A stretch of 64,000 nucleotides of DNA from an uncultured Spartobacteria bacterium (GTDB taxonomy: Bacteria > Verrucomicrobiota > Verrucomicrobiia > Chthoniobacterales > Chthoniobacteraceae). The stretch spans positions 1 to 64,000 of the forward strand of contig CAIXGS010000030.1 of the NCBI GenBank assembly GCA_903919125.1, written 5' to 3'. Numbering within the stretch: position 1 is the stretch's first letter; the number at the start of each line of letters is the position of its first letter. The notes beneath the pieces were generated by a model. The model ran no database searches. It was not told the DNA's origin and saw nothing but the letters and a program-made list of their open reading frames with translations. The position numbers were made by a program, and so were the translations under genes. Positions 1 to 12,600 of this stretch are shown here, one piece after another.

Positions 1-3000
1 CCGCTGGTCGAAAGACGGTCATTCCCACCCGAGAGCAGCAACGAGCCGCTGTTCACCGTCGTCCCACCCGTGTAGCTGTTCACCCCGCTCAGCGTCAGCG
101 CCCCGGATCCGTCCTTCACCAAGCTCTGCGTCCCAGCGAGGATCGCGCTCACCGTTCCAGACTGTGCCGCGAACGCCGTCCCTGTCGCCGTGAGCGTCCC
201 GTTTTGAACCACGCCGCCAGCAAACGTGACCGTCCCCAAAGTCGTTTGGCCATTGCCACCCAGGTCCAGCACGCCTCCCGTCGTCGTGATGGAGCCGCTG
301 GTTGAAAGACGGTCACTCCCAACGGAGAGCAGCAACGAGCCATCGTTCACCGTGGTTCCCCCAATGTACGAGTTCACTCCACTCAAAGTCAGCGCCCCAG
401 TCCCGCTCTTCACCAAACCCTGCGTACCAGCCAGAATCGCGCTCACCGTCCCTGACTGCGCCACATACGCCGTCCCTGTCGAGATAAAGGTCCCGTTTTG
501 AACCAACCCGCCCGCAAACGTAATCGTCCCGAGCGTCGTCTGGCTATTGCCTCCCAAATCCAACACGCCCCCAGTAGTCGTAATTGCTCCACTCGCGGAA
601 AGACGGTCATCGCCGCCAATAAGCTCAAGCGTCCCGTCGCTCACCGTCGTACCGCCTAAGTACGTGTTCACTCCGCTCAAGCTCAGCGCCCCAGTCCCGC
701 TCTTCACCAAACCCTGCGCACCCGCAAGCACCGCGCTCACCGTCCCGGACTGCGCAGCGAAAGCCGTCCCAGTCGCCGTGAGCGTCCCGTTCTGAACCAC
801 GCCGCCGGCAAACGTGATCGTTCCAGAGCTGCTCTGACCGCTTCCACCTAAATCCAGCACCCCGCCCGTCGTCGTAATCGCACCGCTCAAAGAGAGACGA
901 TCGTCCCCTCCAGCCAGAATTAGTGAACCTGCGCTCACCGTTGTTCCACCAGTATAACTGCTCACCCCGCTCAATGTCAGCGCCCCAGTGCCGCTCTTCA
1001 CCAAAGCCTGTGTCCCAGCGAGAACCGCGCTCACCGTACCGCTTTGCGCCACAAACGCGGTCCCAGTCGCCGTCAGGATCCCGTTCTGAACCACGCCGCC
1101 CGAAAACGTGATCGTTCCCAATGTCGTTTGACCATTACCGCCGAGGTCCAATACGCCGCCACTTGTCGTGATGGAGCCACTGGTTGAAAGGCGATTATTC
1201 CCACCCGCGAGCAGCAACGAACCGGCATTCACCGTTGTCCCACCCGTGTAGCTGTTTACACCGCTCAGAGTTAGCGCCCCTGTTCCGTCCTTCACCAAGC
1301 TCTGCGTCCCAGCCAAGATCGCGCTCACCGTCCCGCTTTGCGCCACGTACGCCGTCCCCGTGGCCGTCAGCGTGCCGTTCTGAACTACGCCGCCCGCAAA
1401 GGTGACCGTTCCCAGCGTCGTTTGGTTATTGCCTCCGAGATCCAGTACGCCGCCTGTCGTCGTGATGGAGCCGCTGGTCGAAAGTCGGTCATTCCCGCCG
1501 GAGAGCAACAACGAGCCGTCGTTCACCGTCGTCCCACCCGTGTACGAATTCACCCCGCTCAGGGTCAGCGCCCCAGTCCCGCTCTTCACCAAGCTCTGCG
1601 TGCCAGCGAGGACCGCGCTCACCGCCCCGCTTTGCGCCACATACGCCGTCCCCGTGGCCGTCAGCGTGCCGTTCTGAACGACGCCGCCCGCAAAGGTGAC
1701 CGTCCCTAGCGTCGTTTGGCCATTGCCGCCAAGGTCCAGCACGCCGCCCGTCGTCGTGATGGAGCCGCTAGTCGAAAGACGGTCATTCCCACCGGAGAGC
1801 AGCAACGAGCCGTCGTTCACCGTCGTCCCACCCGTGTAGCTGTTCACTCTGCTCAAAGTCAGCGCCTCGGCTCCGTCCTTCACGAGGCCCTGCGTCCCAG
1901 CGAGGATCGCGCTCACAGTACCAGACTGCGCCACGTACGCCGTTCCTGTCGCCGTCAACGTACCATTCTGAACTACGCCGCCCGCAAACGTAATTGTCCC
2001 GAGCGTCGTTTGGCTATTACCGCCAAGGTCCAATACGCCGCCTGTCGTCGTGATGGAGCCGCTGGTCGAAAGGCGGTTATCGCCACCGGAGAGCAGCAAC
2101 GAGCCGCTGTTCACCGTCGTCCCACCGTCATACGAGTTCAACCCGCTCAGCGTCAGCGCCCCAGATCCGTCCTTCACCAAGCTCTGCGTCCCAGCGAGGA
2201 TCGCGCTCACCGTCCCAGACTGTGCCGCGAACGTCGTCCCTGTCGCCGTGAGCGTTCCGTTTTGAACCACGCCGCCCGCAAACGTGATCGTTCCCAACGT
2301 CGTTTGGCTATTGCCGCTCAGGTCCAATACGCCTCCCGTCGTCGTGATCGCGCCGCTTGTTGAAAGGCGGTCACTCCCGCCGGTAAGTAGCAAGGAGCCG
2401 TCGTTCACCGTCGTCCCACCCGTGTAGCTGTTCACCCCGCTCAGCGTCAGCGCCCCAGTCCCGCTCTTCACTAAACCCTGCGTGCCAGCCAGCACCGCGC
2501 TCACCGTCCCAGACTGCGCCGCGAACGCCGTCCCAGTGGCCGTCAGCGTCCCGTTTTGAACCACACCGCCAACGAACGTGATTGTCCCCGACGTACTCTG
2601 GCTATTGCCGCCAAGCTCCAGTACGCCTCCCGCGGTCGTGATCGCGCCGCTGAGCGACAGTCGATTATTCCCGCCGCTCAGCACAAGGGAGCCTTCATCG
2701 ACACGAGTTCCTCCCGTATACGTGCTCACTCCGCTCAAAGTGAGTGCACCCGTCCCGCTCTTGACCAACCCCTGCCCGCCCGCAAGCACCGCGCTCACCG
2801 TTCCACTTTGCGCCACAAACGCCGTTCCAGTCGCGGTCAGGATCCCGTTCTCCACAACACCACCGGCAAACGTAAGCGTTCCCGAGCTGCTCTGGCCATT
2901 ACTGCCTAGATCCAGCACCCCACCACTACTGATCGTGATGGAGCCCGTAATCGATAGACGATTATCCCCGCCACTGAGCAGCAGCGAACCCGCGCTCACG

Positions 3001-3610
3001 TTAGTTCCATTACTGTAAGTGTTCACTCCACTTAAAGTCAGCAGGCCAGAGGTTGTTTTATTCAACGCCACACTCCCCGCCAGAACCGCGGAAACCACTC
3101 CTGATTCCACGCTGAAATCGTTGCCAATTGCTTCAAGAATCCCATTTTCAACGGTCCCGCCGGAAAGCAAAATAAGGCCAGAAGTACTCTGACTGTGCCC
3201 CCCGATATCCAAAACTCCCCCAAGAAGAGTCAGGGAACCGCTCGTGGATAGACGATTTCCCGCACCAGAAAGGGCGAGTGTGCCCTCAGTCACTGTCGTG
3301 CCGCCGGTGTAGGTGTTGGCACCACTCAAAGTCAGAGTGGCGCTCGATGTCTTGTTCAAAGCTACCGCCCCCGCCAAAACTCCGGAGACCTCCCCAGATC
3401 GCCCATCAAAAGCACTTCCCGTCGCCGTGAGCGTTCCGTCCTGCAAGGTGCCACCCAGAAGCAGCACATTCCCTGAAGTGCTCTGCGAATATCCGCCTAA
3501 ATCCAACACGCCCGCAGACAAAGTAATCGTGCCGCTAGTAGAAAGCCGATTATCCCCACCGGCGAGCGTGAGTTGCCCACCACCCAGAGTCGTCCCGCCC
3601 GTGTAGGTGT
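1..3610 (-). repeat. Tandem 294-bp (98-residue) repeats within the giant gene
   Basis: The landmark ccgctggtcgaaagacggtc and its variants recurs at 1, 295, 589, 883, 1177, 1471, 1765, 2059, 2353, 2647, 2944, 3238 and 3532. The period is 294 bp, with one 297-bp step. In protein each unit reads roughly GSLLLSGGNDRLSTSGSITT, then a glycine-rich stretch, then LVKDGSGALTLSGVNSYTGG. The array starts before base 1, so the copy number is a minimum. Confidence 0.93.
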
Positions 3611-6600
3611 TTACAGCGGCGAGCGTCAAAACTCCGTTTAGAACCGACAACGAACCACTGCCACTGATTACCATTGCCATGGAACCGCCGTAAGTGTCGG
3701 TCTGGTTAAAAACAAGGGACGCATTGTTCGTGATTGAAGAAGTCGTGGTGAGAGCTCCGCCCGAGCCACCCGAACCAATCCGCAACGTCCCACTATTGAC
3801 GATCGTCTCTCCAGAATACGTATTCGCCCCCGATAACGTGAGCAACCCGGTGCCGGACTTCGTCAACGATCCGTCTCCGGAAATCACTCCCTGCAAAGCC
3901 ATATTTCCGCTTCCAGCAACACTGAGCACAAAAGCGGAGGTACCGGTGTCCACTGCCCCACCCATGGTCATCTCATGGAGACTGCTATTGGCCCAAGTCT
4001 GCGAGGCCACAAGCGAAATAGCAGGCCCCAAAGTCACCGTACCAGCCGACGCCACGACAGTGATCCCGCTACTACCGATAACCAGCGTACTACTGCTAAT
4101 GTCCGTGAGAGTCACCGGATTGGTGGCCGTCACCGTCAAGCCCTTAAGCGCCATGTCCGCATCGGAATTCATGGAAAGCGACCCAGCCGAGGCAAGGTCG
4201 GTCAGATACACCTCAGTGGAAGCACCCGGAATGAGTGTCGTAAAGGTGCCTCCCGAAGCATCCGTGGTCCAATTAGAGAAGCCGCTAATAATGTTAAAGC
4301 TGCTATCCGTGGTAAAGTTACTGGAAGTCCATGTGAGAGGGTCATCAGAAACGATGCCTCCCACCCAATACGCAGACGACAAGCCATTAGTAAGAGTGGG
4401 CCTGATGACCAAGGAGGTCGCAGACCTGGTCACCGTGTAGGAATAATCCGAGACGCCTGTCAGAACGAAAGTGCCTGAACTTAAACCAGACGGAGCGGTC
4501 AAAACGGTGTAATCCAGATTGCTACTGTAGGCTCCCGTCATGTTAAGACGGGTAGTGCCCGTGAAAGTTGGCGCACTGGCGATCGCAATAGTTTTGCCCC
4601 ATTTTACCCCCAGGGTGCTGTTAGAACTCATGGATAGAGAGCCGACGCTCAGAGTTCCAGCAGACAGGGATGAGGTACTCGGTGAATAATCAAAACGAGC
4701 ACCGGATTCAATCGAGAGGCCTGCACTGTTGGCGATACTGGACGAACCCGCCAATTTCAGCAGCCCCGCGGACACCGTCGTAGATCCCGTGTAAGTGCTG
4801 GCCCCAGTCAAGATTTGGGCGCCCGCCCCAGCTTTGACCAATGCCAGACTCCCGCTGATGGCTCCAGAATACGTCTGCGAGACACCCAACGCTGGACTCA
4901 AGGTCAACTTGGTCACTGCAGCGCCCGGCGCAAATCCTCCCGAACCAGTCAGGCCACCGAGTACCGGCTCCGTTACCGCCGAACCTAGCGCCAGTGTTCC
5001 CGCGCTGTTGGTATTGAAAGCGCTATTTTGCAACGCGCGATTGGTAGTGAGTAAGAGCGTACCTGCATTCACCGACGTTTTTCCGCTGAAAGTGTTAGCG
5101 CCGTCTAATTCCAAAGTGCCCGAGCCCGCTTTGGTGAGCGTGTAGGAGCCCGTGATCGTGCCACCCACCGCTAAGGTTCCTCCATTCACCGTGACCATTC
5201 GGTTGGCACTCAACGCGACAGCACCCGTGCCTAGGTTGAGGTTATTGCTTCCGATGAAGGTGAAATCAGCGGCCCAACTCTGTGCGTTATCCGAACTCAG
5301 CACAATCGCACTGCCGCTGGTGTTATCGAGCGAACCGCCGGAGATCGTGAAAAGACCAGTTCCAAGCGCGCCCGCGTCATTCACGTTCAACCGGCCGGCA
5401 GAAAGCGTCGTGCCACCTGTGTACGTATTGAGGCCGCTCAAGACTAAGGTTCCAGAGCCTATTTGGTGCACCTCACCAGTCCCGTCAATTGTCGCAGCGA
5501 AGTCTGTCCCTTGAGTCAGGGTGTTGGAGCGTTTGAACGCTAAGACTGCGTTGTCTGTGACCGCGCTACTAGTTGAGAGCGCCCCAGTCAATCCGCCGTT
5601 ACCTAGTTGCAGAACTCCGGATTCAATCACCGTTGCACCGGTGTAGGTGTTGGCCCCGCTTAAAACCAACGTCCCAGTCCCCACTTTCTGAAGCTTACCG
5701 GACCCACCGATGCTCGAAGCAAAATCCACTCCCTGCACAACCGTATTCGAGCGGTTGAACACGAGAGTCGCATTGTTCGTCAACACGCTGCTTGCAGAAA
5801 GCGACCCTGAATCGCCGCCCTCGCCAATTTGCAACGTCCCCGCGCTCACAAGGGTCGCACCAGTGTAGGTGTTCGCGCCGGAGAGAACCAGCGTCCCAGC
5901 GCCTAACTGTAGCAACGAACCTGTGCCGGAGATTATGGAGGCAAAATCTGTCCCCTGCGTGAGTGTGCTTGAAAGATTGAAAATGAGCGTCGCATTATTA
6001 GTCAGCGCACCAAGACTGGAAAGAGAGCCACTACTGCCTCCGTCACCGATTTCGAGCGTCCCAGCGCTGATGGTTGTCGCCCCCGTGTAAGTGTTATCCC
6101 CAGTGAGCGTGAGTCTCCCCGCACCCGATTTGGTGAGTGCGAAACCACCGCTGATGGCGCCGCCCTCCGTCAAGGTGCCCGCACTTACCGTAACCGTGCG
6201 GTTTGCGCTCAAGGCCACCGCACCGGTTCCCATGTTGAGCGAATCGCTACCCTTAAACACGAAATCTCCGCTCCACGTCTGCGTGTGATTGTTACTTAGG
6301 GTGAGCGCGGCACCGCTGGTGTTGTCAATCGAACCGCCTGCGATGGTGAACAATGAAGTCGCGCCCAGCGCCGTAGCATTACCGATGTTTAGCGTCCCAG
6401 CGGAGAGAGTTGTCCCGCCGCTGTAGGTGTTTGCTCCACTGAGAGTGAGGGCTCCGGCACCGGACTTCGTTAGGGAATAAGCGCCGCTGACAATTCCACC
6501 CTCAACGAGCGATCCTGCGCTTACCGTTAGGGTCAGATTTGCTCCAAGTGCCACGGCACCCGTTCCCATGTTGAGCGAGTTACTGCCCTTGAAAACAAAA

Positions 6601-9600
6601 TCACCGCTCCATGCTTGCGTGTTATTGTTGCCAAGGGTGAGCGCTACGCCACTGGTGTTGTCAATCGATCCACCCGCAATGGTGAACAACGAAGTCGCGC
6701 CGAGCGCGGTGGCATTATTGATGTTCAACGTCCCCGCCGAAACCGTCAGACCACCGCTAAACGTGTTCGCTCCAGACAAAGTCAGTGCACCGCTCCCCGA
6801 CTTCGTCAGCGAATAGGCGCCGCTAATCACGCCGCCCACACTCAAAGTTCCCGCGCTAACAGTCACCGTCCGGTTCGCCCCCAAAGTGACTGCGCCCGTT
6901 CCCAGGTTGAGCGAGTTGCCACCCTTGAAAACGAAATCGCCGCTCCATGCCTGCGTGTTATTGTTGCTCAGGGTGAGCGCTCCGCCACTGGTGTTGTCGA
7001 TCGATCCGCCCGCGATGGTGAACAGCGAAGTCGCTCCAAGCGCCGTTGCATTATTGATGTTCAACGTCCCCGCCGAAAGCGTCAGACCACCGCTAAACGT
7101 GTTCGCTCCAGACAAAGTCAGTGCACCGCTCCCCGCCTTCGTCAGCGAATAGGCACCGCTAATGGCGCCACCCTCCGTCAACGTGCCCGCGATCACCGTC
7201 ACCGTCCGGTTCGCTCCCAAGGTGACCGCGCCCGTTCCCAAATTCAAATCGTTGGTGCCCTTGAAAACGAAGTCCCCGCTCCAAGCTTGCGTGTTGTTGT
7301 TGCTCAGAGTCAGCGCGGCACCGCTCGTGTTGTCTATCGATCCGCCGGAGATGGTGAACAATGAAGTCGCCCCGAGCGCCGTGGCGTTATTGATGTTTAG
7401 CGTCCCCGCAGAAAGCGTCATTCCACCGCTAAACGTGTTCGCTCCAGACAACGTCAAGGCACCACTGCCCGCCTTCGTCAGCGAATACGCGCCGCTAATG
7501 ACCCCGCCCTCAGTCAACGTGCCAGCACTGACCGTCACAATGCGGTTCGCTCCCAAAGTCACCGCGCCTGTTCCCAGATTCAAATCGTTGGTTCCTCTGA
7601 ACGTGAAATCCCCGCTCCAAACCTGTGCATTGTTATTGGAAAGCGTCAGCGCTCCCCCGGAAAGATTGTCCACCACCGTGGCCCCAGCGATGCTCAGGCT
7701 GCCGGAACCAACAGCTGTCGTGCTGTTCAAGTTCAACGTCCCCGCAGAGAGCGTAAGCCCGCCACTAAATGTGTTCGCTCCAGACAACGTCAGCACACCG
7801 CTACCCACCTTCGTCAGCGAATAAGCGCCGCTAATCACCCCGCCCTCAGTCAACGTCCCCGCACTCACAGTCACGATACGGTTCGCTCCCAAAGTCACCG
7901 CGCCTGTACCCAAATTCAAATCGTTGGTGCCTTTGAAAGTAAAATCCCCGCTCCAAACCTGAGCGTTACTATTGGAAAGCGTCAGCGCTCCCCCAGAAAG
8001 ATTGTCCAGCACCGTGGCCCCAGAGATGATCAGACTGCCAGAGCCAACAGCCGTCGCACTGTTAAGGTTCAACGTCCCAGCCGAGAGCGTCAGCCCACCG
8101 CTAAACGTGTTCGCCCCAGACAGCGTCAACGCGCCGCTCCCCGACTTCGTGAGCGAATAGCTACCACCAATCAAGCCGCCTTCCGTCAACGTGCCCCCAC
8201 TCACAGTCACTGTGCGATTCGCGCTCAAAGTGACCGCGCCGATTCCCAAGTTCAGATCGTTGGTGCCTTTGAAAACGAAGTCTCCACCCCAAGTTTGCGC
8301 GTTATTGTTACTCAACGTCAGCGCCGACCCGCTCGTGTTATCAATCGAGCCGCCAGAAATCGTGAACACCGAAGCCGCCGCTCCCAACGCCGTCGCGCTA
8401 TTGATGTTCAACGTCCCAGCCGAAAGCGTCATTCCACCGCTAAACGTGTTCGCTCCAGAAAGCGTCAGCGCACCACTGCCCGCCTTCGTCAGCGAATACG
8501 CGCCGCTAATGACGCCCCCCTCAGTCAACGTGCCAGCACTCACAGTCACCGTACGGTTCGCACTCAAGGTGACCGCGCCCGTACCCAAATTCAAATGGTT
8601 GGTGCCTTTGAACGTGAAATCCCCATTCCACGTTTGCGCGTTGTTGTTGCTCAACGTCAGCGCCGTCCCGCTCGTGTTATCAATCGACCCGCCAGAGATT
8701 GTGAACACTGAAGCCGCTGCTCCCAACGCCGTCGCGCTATTCACGTTCAACGTCCCAGCGGAAAGCGTCATTCCACCGCTAAACGTGTTCGCTCCAGAAA
8801 GCGTCAGCGCGCCGCTCCCCGCCTTCGTCAGCGAATAAGCGCCGCTAATCACGCCGCCTTCCGCCAACGTGCCAGCACTCACCGTCACCGTACGGTTCGC
8901 ACCCAAAGTCACCGCACCCGTTCCCAGATTCAAATCGTTGGTTCCTTTGAATGTGAAATCTCCGCTCCACACTTGTGCGTTGTTATTCGAAAGAGTCAGC
9001 GCTCCCCCAGAAAGGTTATCCAGCACCGTGGACCCAGAGATGGTCAGGCTGCCAGTGCCAACAGCCGTCGCGCTATTCACGTTCAACGTCCCTGCCGAAA
9101 GCGTCAGTCCACCGCTAAACGTGTTCGCTCCAGAAAGTGTCATCACGCCGCTACCCGCCTTTGTGAGCGAATAGGCGCCGCTAACCACACCACCCTCCGT
9201 CAACGTGCCAGCACTCACCGTCACCGTACGGTTCGCTCCCAAAGTCACCGCGCCCGTTCCGAGATTCAAATCGTTGGTCCCCTTGAACGTGAAATCCCCG
9301 CTCCAAACCTGAGCGTTGTTATTGGAAAGCGTCAACGCTCCCCCAGAAAGATTATCCAGCACCGTGGACCCAGAGATGGTCAAGCTGCCAGCGCCAACAG
9401 CCGTAGCGCTATTCACGTTCAACGTCCCCGCCGAAAGCGTCAGTCCTCCGCTAAACGTGTTTGCTCCAGAAAGGGTCAATGTGCCACTCCCAGCCTTCGT
9501 CAACGAGTAGGCTCCGCTAATGACGCCGCCCTCCGTCAACGTGCCCGCGCTCACCGTCAACGTACGGTTCGCACTCAAAGTGACCGCGCCCGTTCCCAGA

Positions 9601-12600
9601 TTTAAATCGTTGGTGCCTTTGAACACGAAGTCCCCGCTCCAAGCTTGCGTGTTGTTGTTGCTCAGGGTCAGCGCGGCGCCGCTCGTGTTGTCAATCGATC
9701 CGCCGGAGATGGTGAACAATGAAGTCGCCCCGAGCGCCGTGGCGTTATTGATGTTTAGCGTCCCCGCGGAAAGCGTCATTCCACCGCTAAACGTGTTCGC
9801 TCCAGACAACGTCAAGACACCACTGCCCGCCTTCGTCAGCGAATAAGCGCCGCTAATGACGCCGCCCTCAGTCAACGTACCAGCGCTCACCGTCACCGCG
9901 CGGTTCCCTCCCAAAGTGACCGCGCCCGTTCCTAGATTCAAATCGTTAGAGCCTTTGAAAACGAAGTCCCCGCTCCAGGTTTGCGCGTTGTTGTTGCTCA
10001 ACGTCAGCGCCGCCCCACTCGTGTTATCAATCGAGCCGCCAGAAATCGTGAACCCGGAAGCCGCTGCTCCCAACGCCGTCGCGCTATTCACGTTCAACGT
10101 CCCAGCTGAAAGCGTCAGCCCACCGCTAAACGTATTGGCTCCGGAAAGCGTCAACGCGCCGCTACCCGCCTTTGTCAGCGAATAGGAACCGCTAATCACG
10201 CCGCCTTCCGTCAACGTGCCAGCGCTGACTGTCACTGTGCGGTTCGCACCCAAAGTGACCGCGCCCGTACCCAGATTGAGAGAGTTGGTGCCTTTAAAAA
10301 CGAAGTCTGCGCCCCACGTTTGCGCGTTATTGTTGCTCAACGTCAGCGCCGACCCGCTCGTGTTATCAATCGAGCCGCCAGAGATCGTGAACCCGGAAGC
10401 CGCTGCTCCCAAAGCCGTCGTGCTATTGATATTCAACGTCCCCGCCGAAAGCGTCAGACCGCCACTAAACGTGTTCCCTCCAGACAGCGTCAACGCGCCG
10501 CTACCCGCCTTCATGAGCGAGTAGGTGCCGCTAATCACGCCGCCCTCCGTCAACGTGCCCGCACTCACCGTCACCGTGCGGTTCGCTCCCAAAGTCACTG
10601 CGCCCGTTCCCAGATTCAAATCGTTGCTCCCTTTGAACACGAAGTCCCCGCTCCACGTTTGCGCGTTGTTGTTGCTTAACGTCAGCGCCGACCCGCTCGT
10701 GTTATCAATCGATCCGCCAGAAATCGTAACCACTGAAGCCGCTGCCCCCAACGCCGTCGCGTTATTAATATTCAGCGTCCCCGCAGAAAGCGTCATTCCA
10801 CCGCTAAACGTGTTCGCACCAGACAATGTCAGCACGCCGCTCCCAGCTTTCGTCAGCGAGTAGGTGCCGCTTATCACGCCGCCCACCGTCAACGTGCCCG
10901 CACTCACGGTCACCGTACGGCTCGCACTCAAAGTGACCGCGCCAGTTCCCAGATTCAAATCGTTGCTTCCTTTGAAAACGAAGTCTCCACCCCAAGTTTG
11001 CGAATTGTTGTTGCTCAACGTCAGCGCCGTCCCACTCGTGTTATCAATCGAGCCACCTGAAATCGTGAGCGCAGAAGCTGCCGCTCCCAACGCCTTCGAG
11101 TTGTTGATATTCAACGTACCTGAGGAAAGCGTCAGTCCGCCGCTAAACGTGTTCGCACCAGAAAGCGTCAGCGCACCGCTCCCCGACTTCGTCAGCGAAT
11201 AAGCGCCGCCAATCACCCCACCCTCCGTCAACGTACCCGCGCTCACCGTCACCGTGCGGTTTGCTCCCAAAGTCACCGCACCCGTTCCCAGATTCAAATC
11301 ATTGGTCCCCTTGAACGTAAAATCCCCGCTCCACACCTGAGCGTTATTGTTGGAAAGCGTCAGCGCTCCTCCGGACAGGTTATCCAAAACCGTAGCCCCA
11401 GAGATGGTCAGACTACCGGTGCCAACAGCAGTCGCGTTATTAATATTCAACGTACCGGCCGAAAGCGTCAGTCCACCGCTAAACGTGTTCGCTCCAGAAA
11501 GCGTCAACGTACCGCTTCCGGCCTTCGTCAGTGAATAAGCGCCGCTAATGACGCCACCTTCGCTCAACGTGCCCGCGATCACCGTCACCGTACGGTTCCC
11601 GCCCAAAGTCACGGCGCCCGTTCCCAAGTTCAGATCGTTGGTTCCTTTGAATGTGAAATCCCCGCTCCACACCTGAGCATTATTGTTCGAAAGCGTCAGC
11701 GCTCCCCCGGAAAGGTTGTCCAGCACCGTGGACCCAGAGATGGCCAGACTGCCGGAACCCACAGCCGTCGCGCTATTAACGTTCAACGTTCCCGCCGAAA
11801 GCGTCAGTCCACCGCTAAACGTGTTTGCTCCAGAAAGGGTCAACGTGCCGCTACCCGACTTCGTCAACGAGTAGGCTCCGCTAATCACGCCGCCCTCCGT
11901 CAACGTGCCCACACTCACAGTCACCGTGCGGTTGCCGCCCAAAGTCACCGCGCCCGTTCCCAAGTTTAGATCGTTGGTTCCTTTGAAAACGAAGTCTCCG
12001 CTCCACGTCTGCGCGTTGTTGTTGCTCAGGGTCAAAGCCGCTCCGCTCGTGTTATCGATGGATCCACCCGAGATCGTGAACCCTGAGGCCGCTGCGCCCA
12101 ACGCCGTCGCGTTATTGATATTCAACGTCCCCGCCGAAAGCGTCATTCCACCGCTAAACGTGTTCGCTCCAGAAAGCGTCAACACACCACTACCAGCCTT
12201 CGTCAGCGAGTAGGTGCCGCTTATCACGCCGCCCTCAGTCAATGTGCCCGCGCTCACCGTAACCGTGCGGTTCGCTCCCAAAGTCACTGCGCCCGTTCCC
12301 AGATTCAAATCGTTGCTCCCTTTAAAAACGAAGTCTCCGCCCCAAGTCTGCGCGTTATTATTGCTCAGCGTCAGCGCCGACCCACTCGAGTTATCAATCG
12401 ATCCGCCAGAAATCGTGAACACTGAAGCCGCTGCGCCCAACGCCGTCGCGTTATTGATATTCAACGTTCCCGCGGAAAGCGTCAGCCCACCGCTAAACGT
12501 GTTCGCCCCAGAAAGCGTTAACGCGCCGCTACCCGCCTTCGTTAGCGAGTAGGTGCCACTGATCACGCCACCTTCAGTCAACGTCCCCGCACTCACCGTC

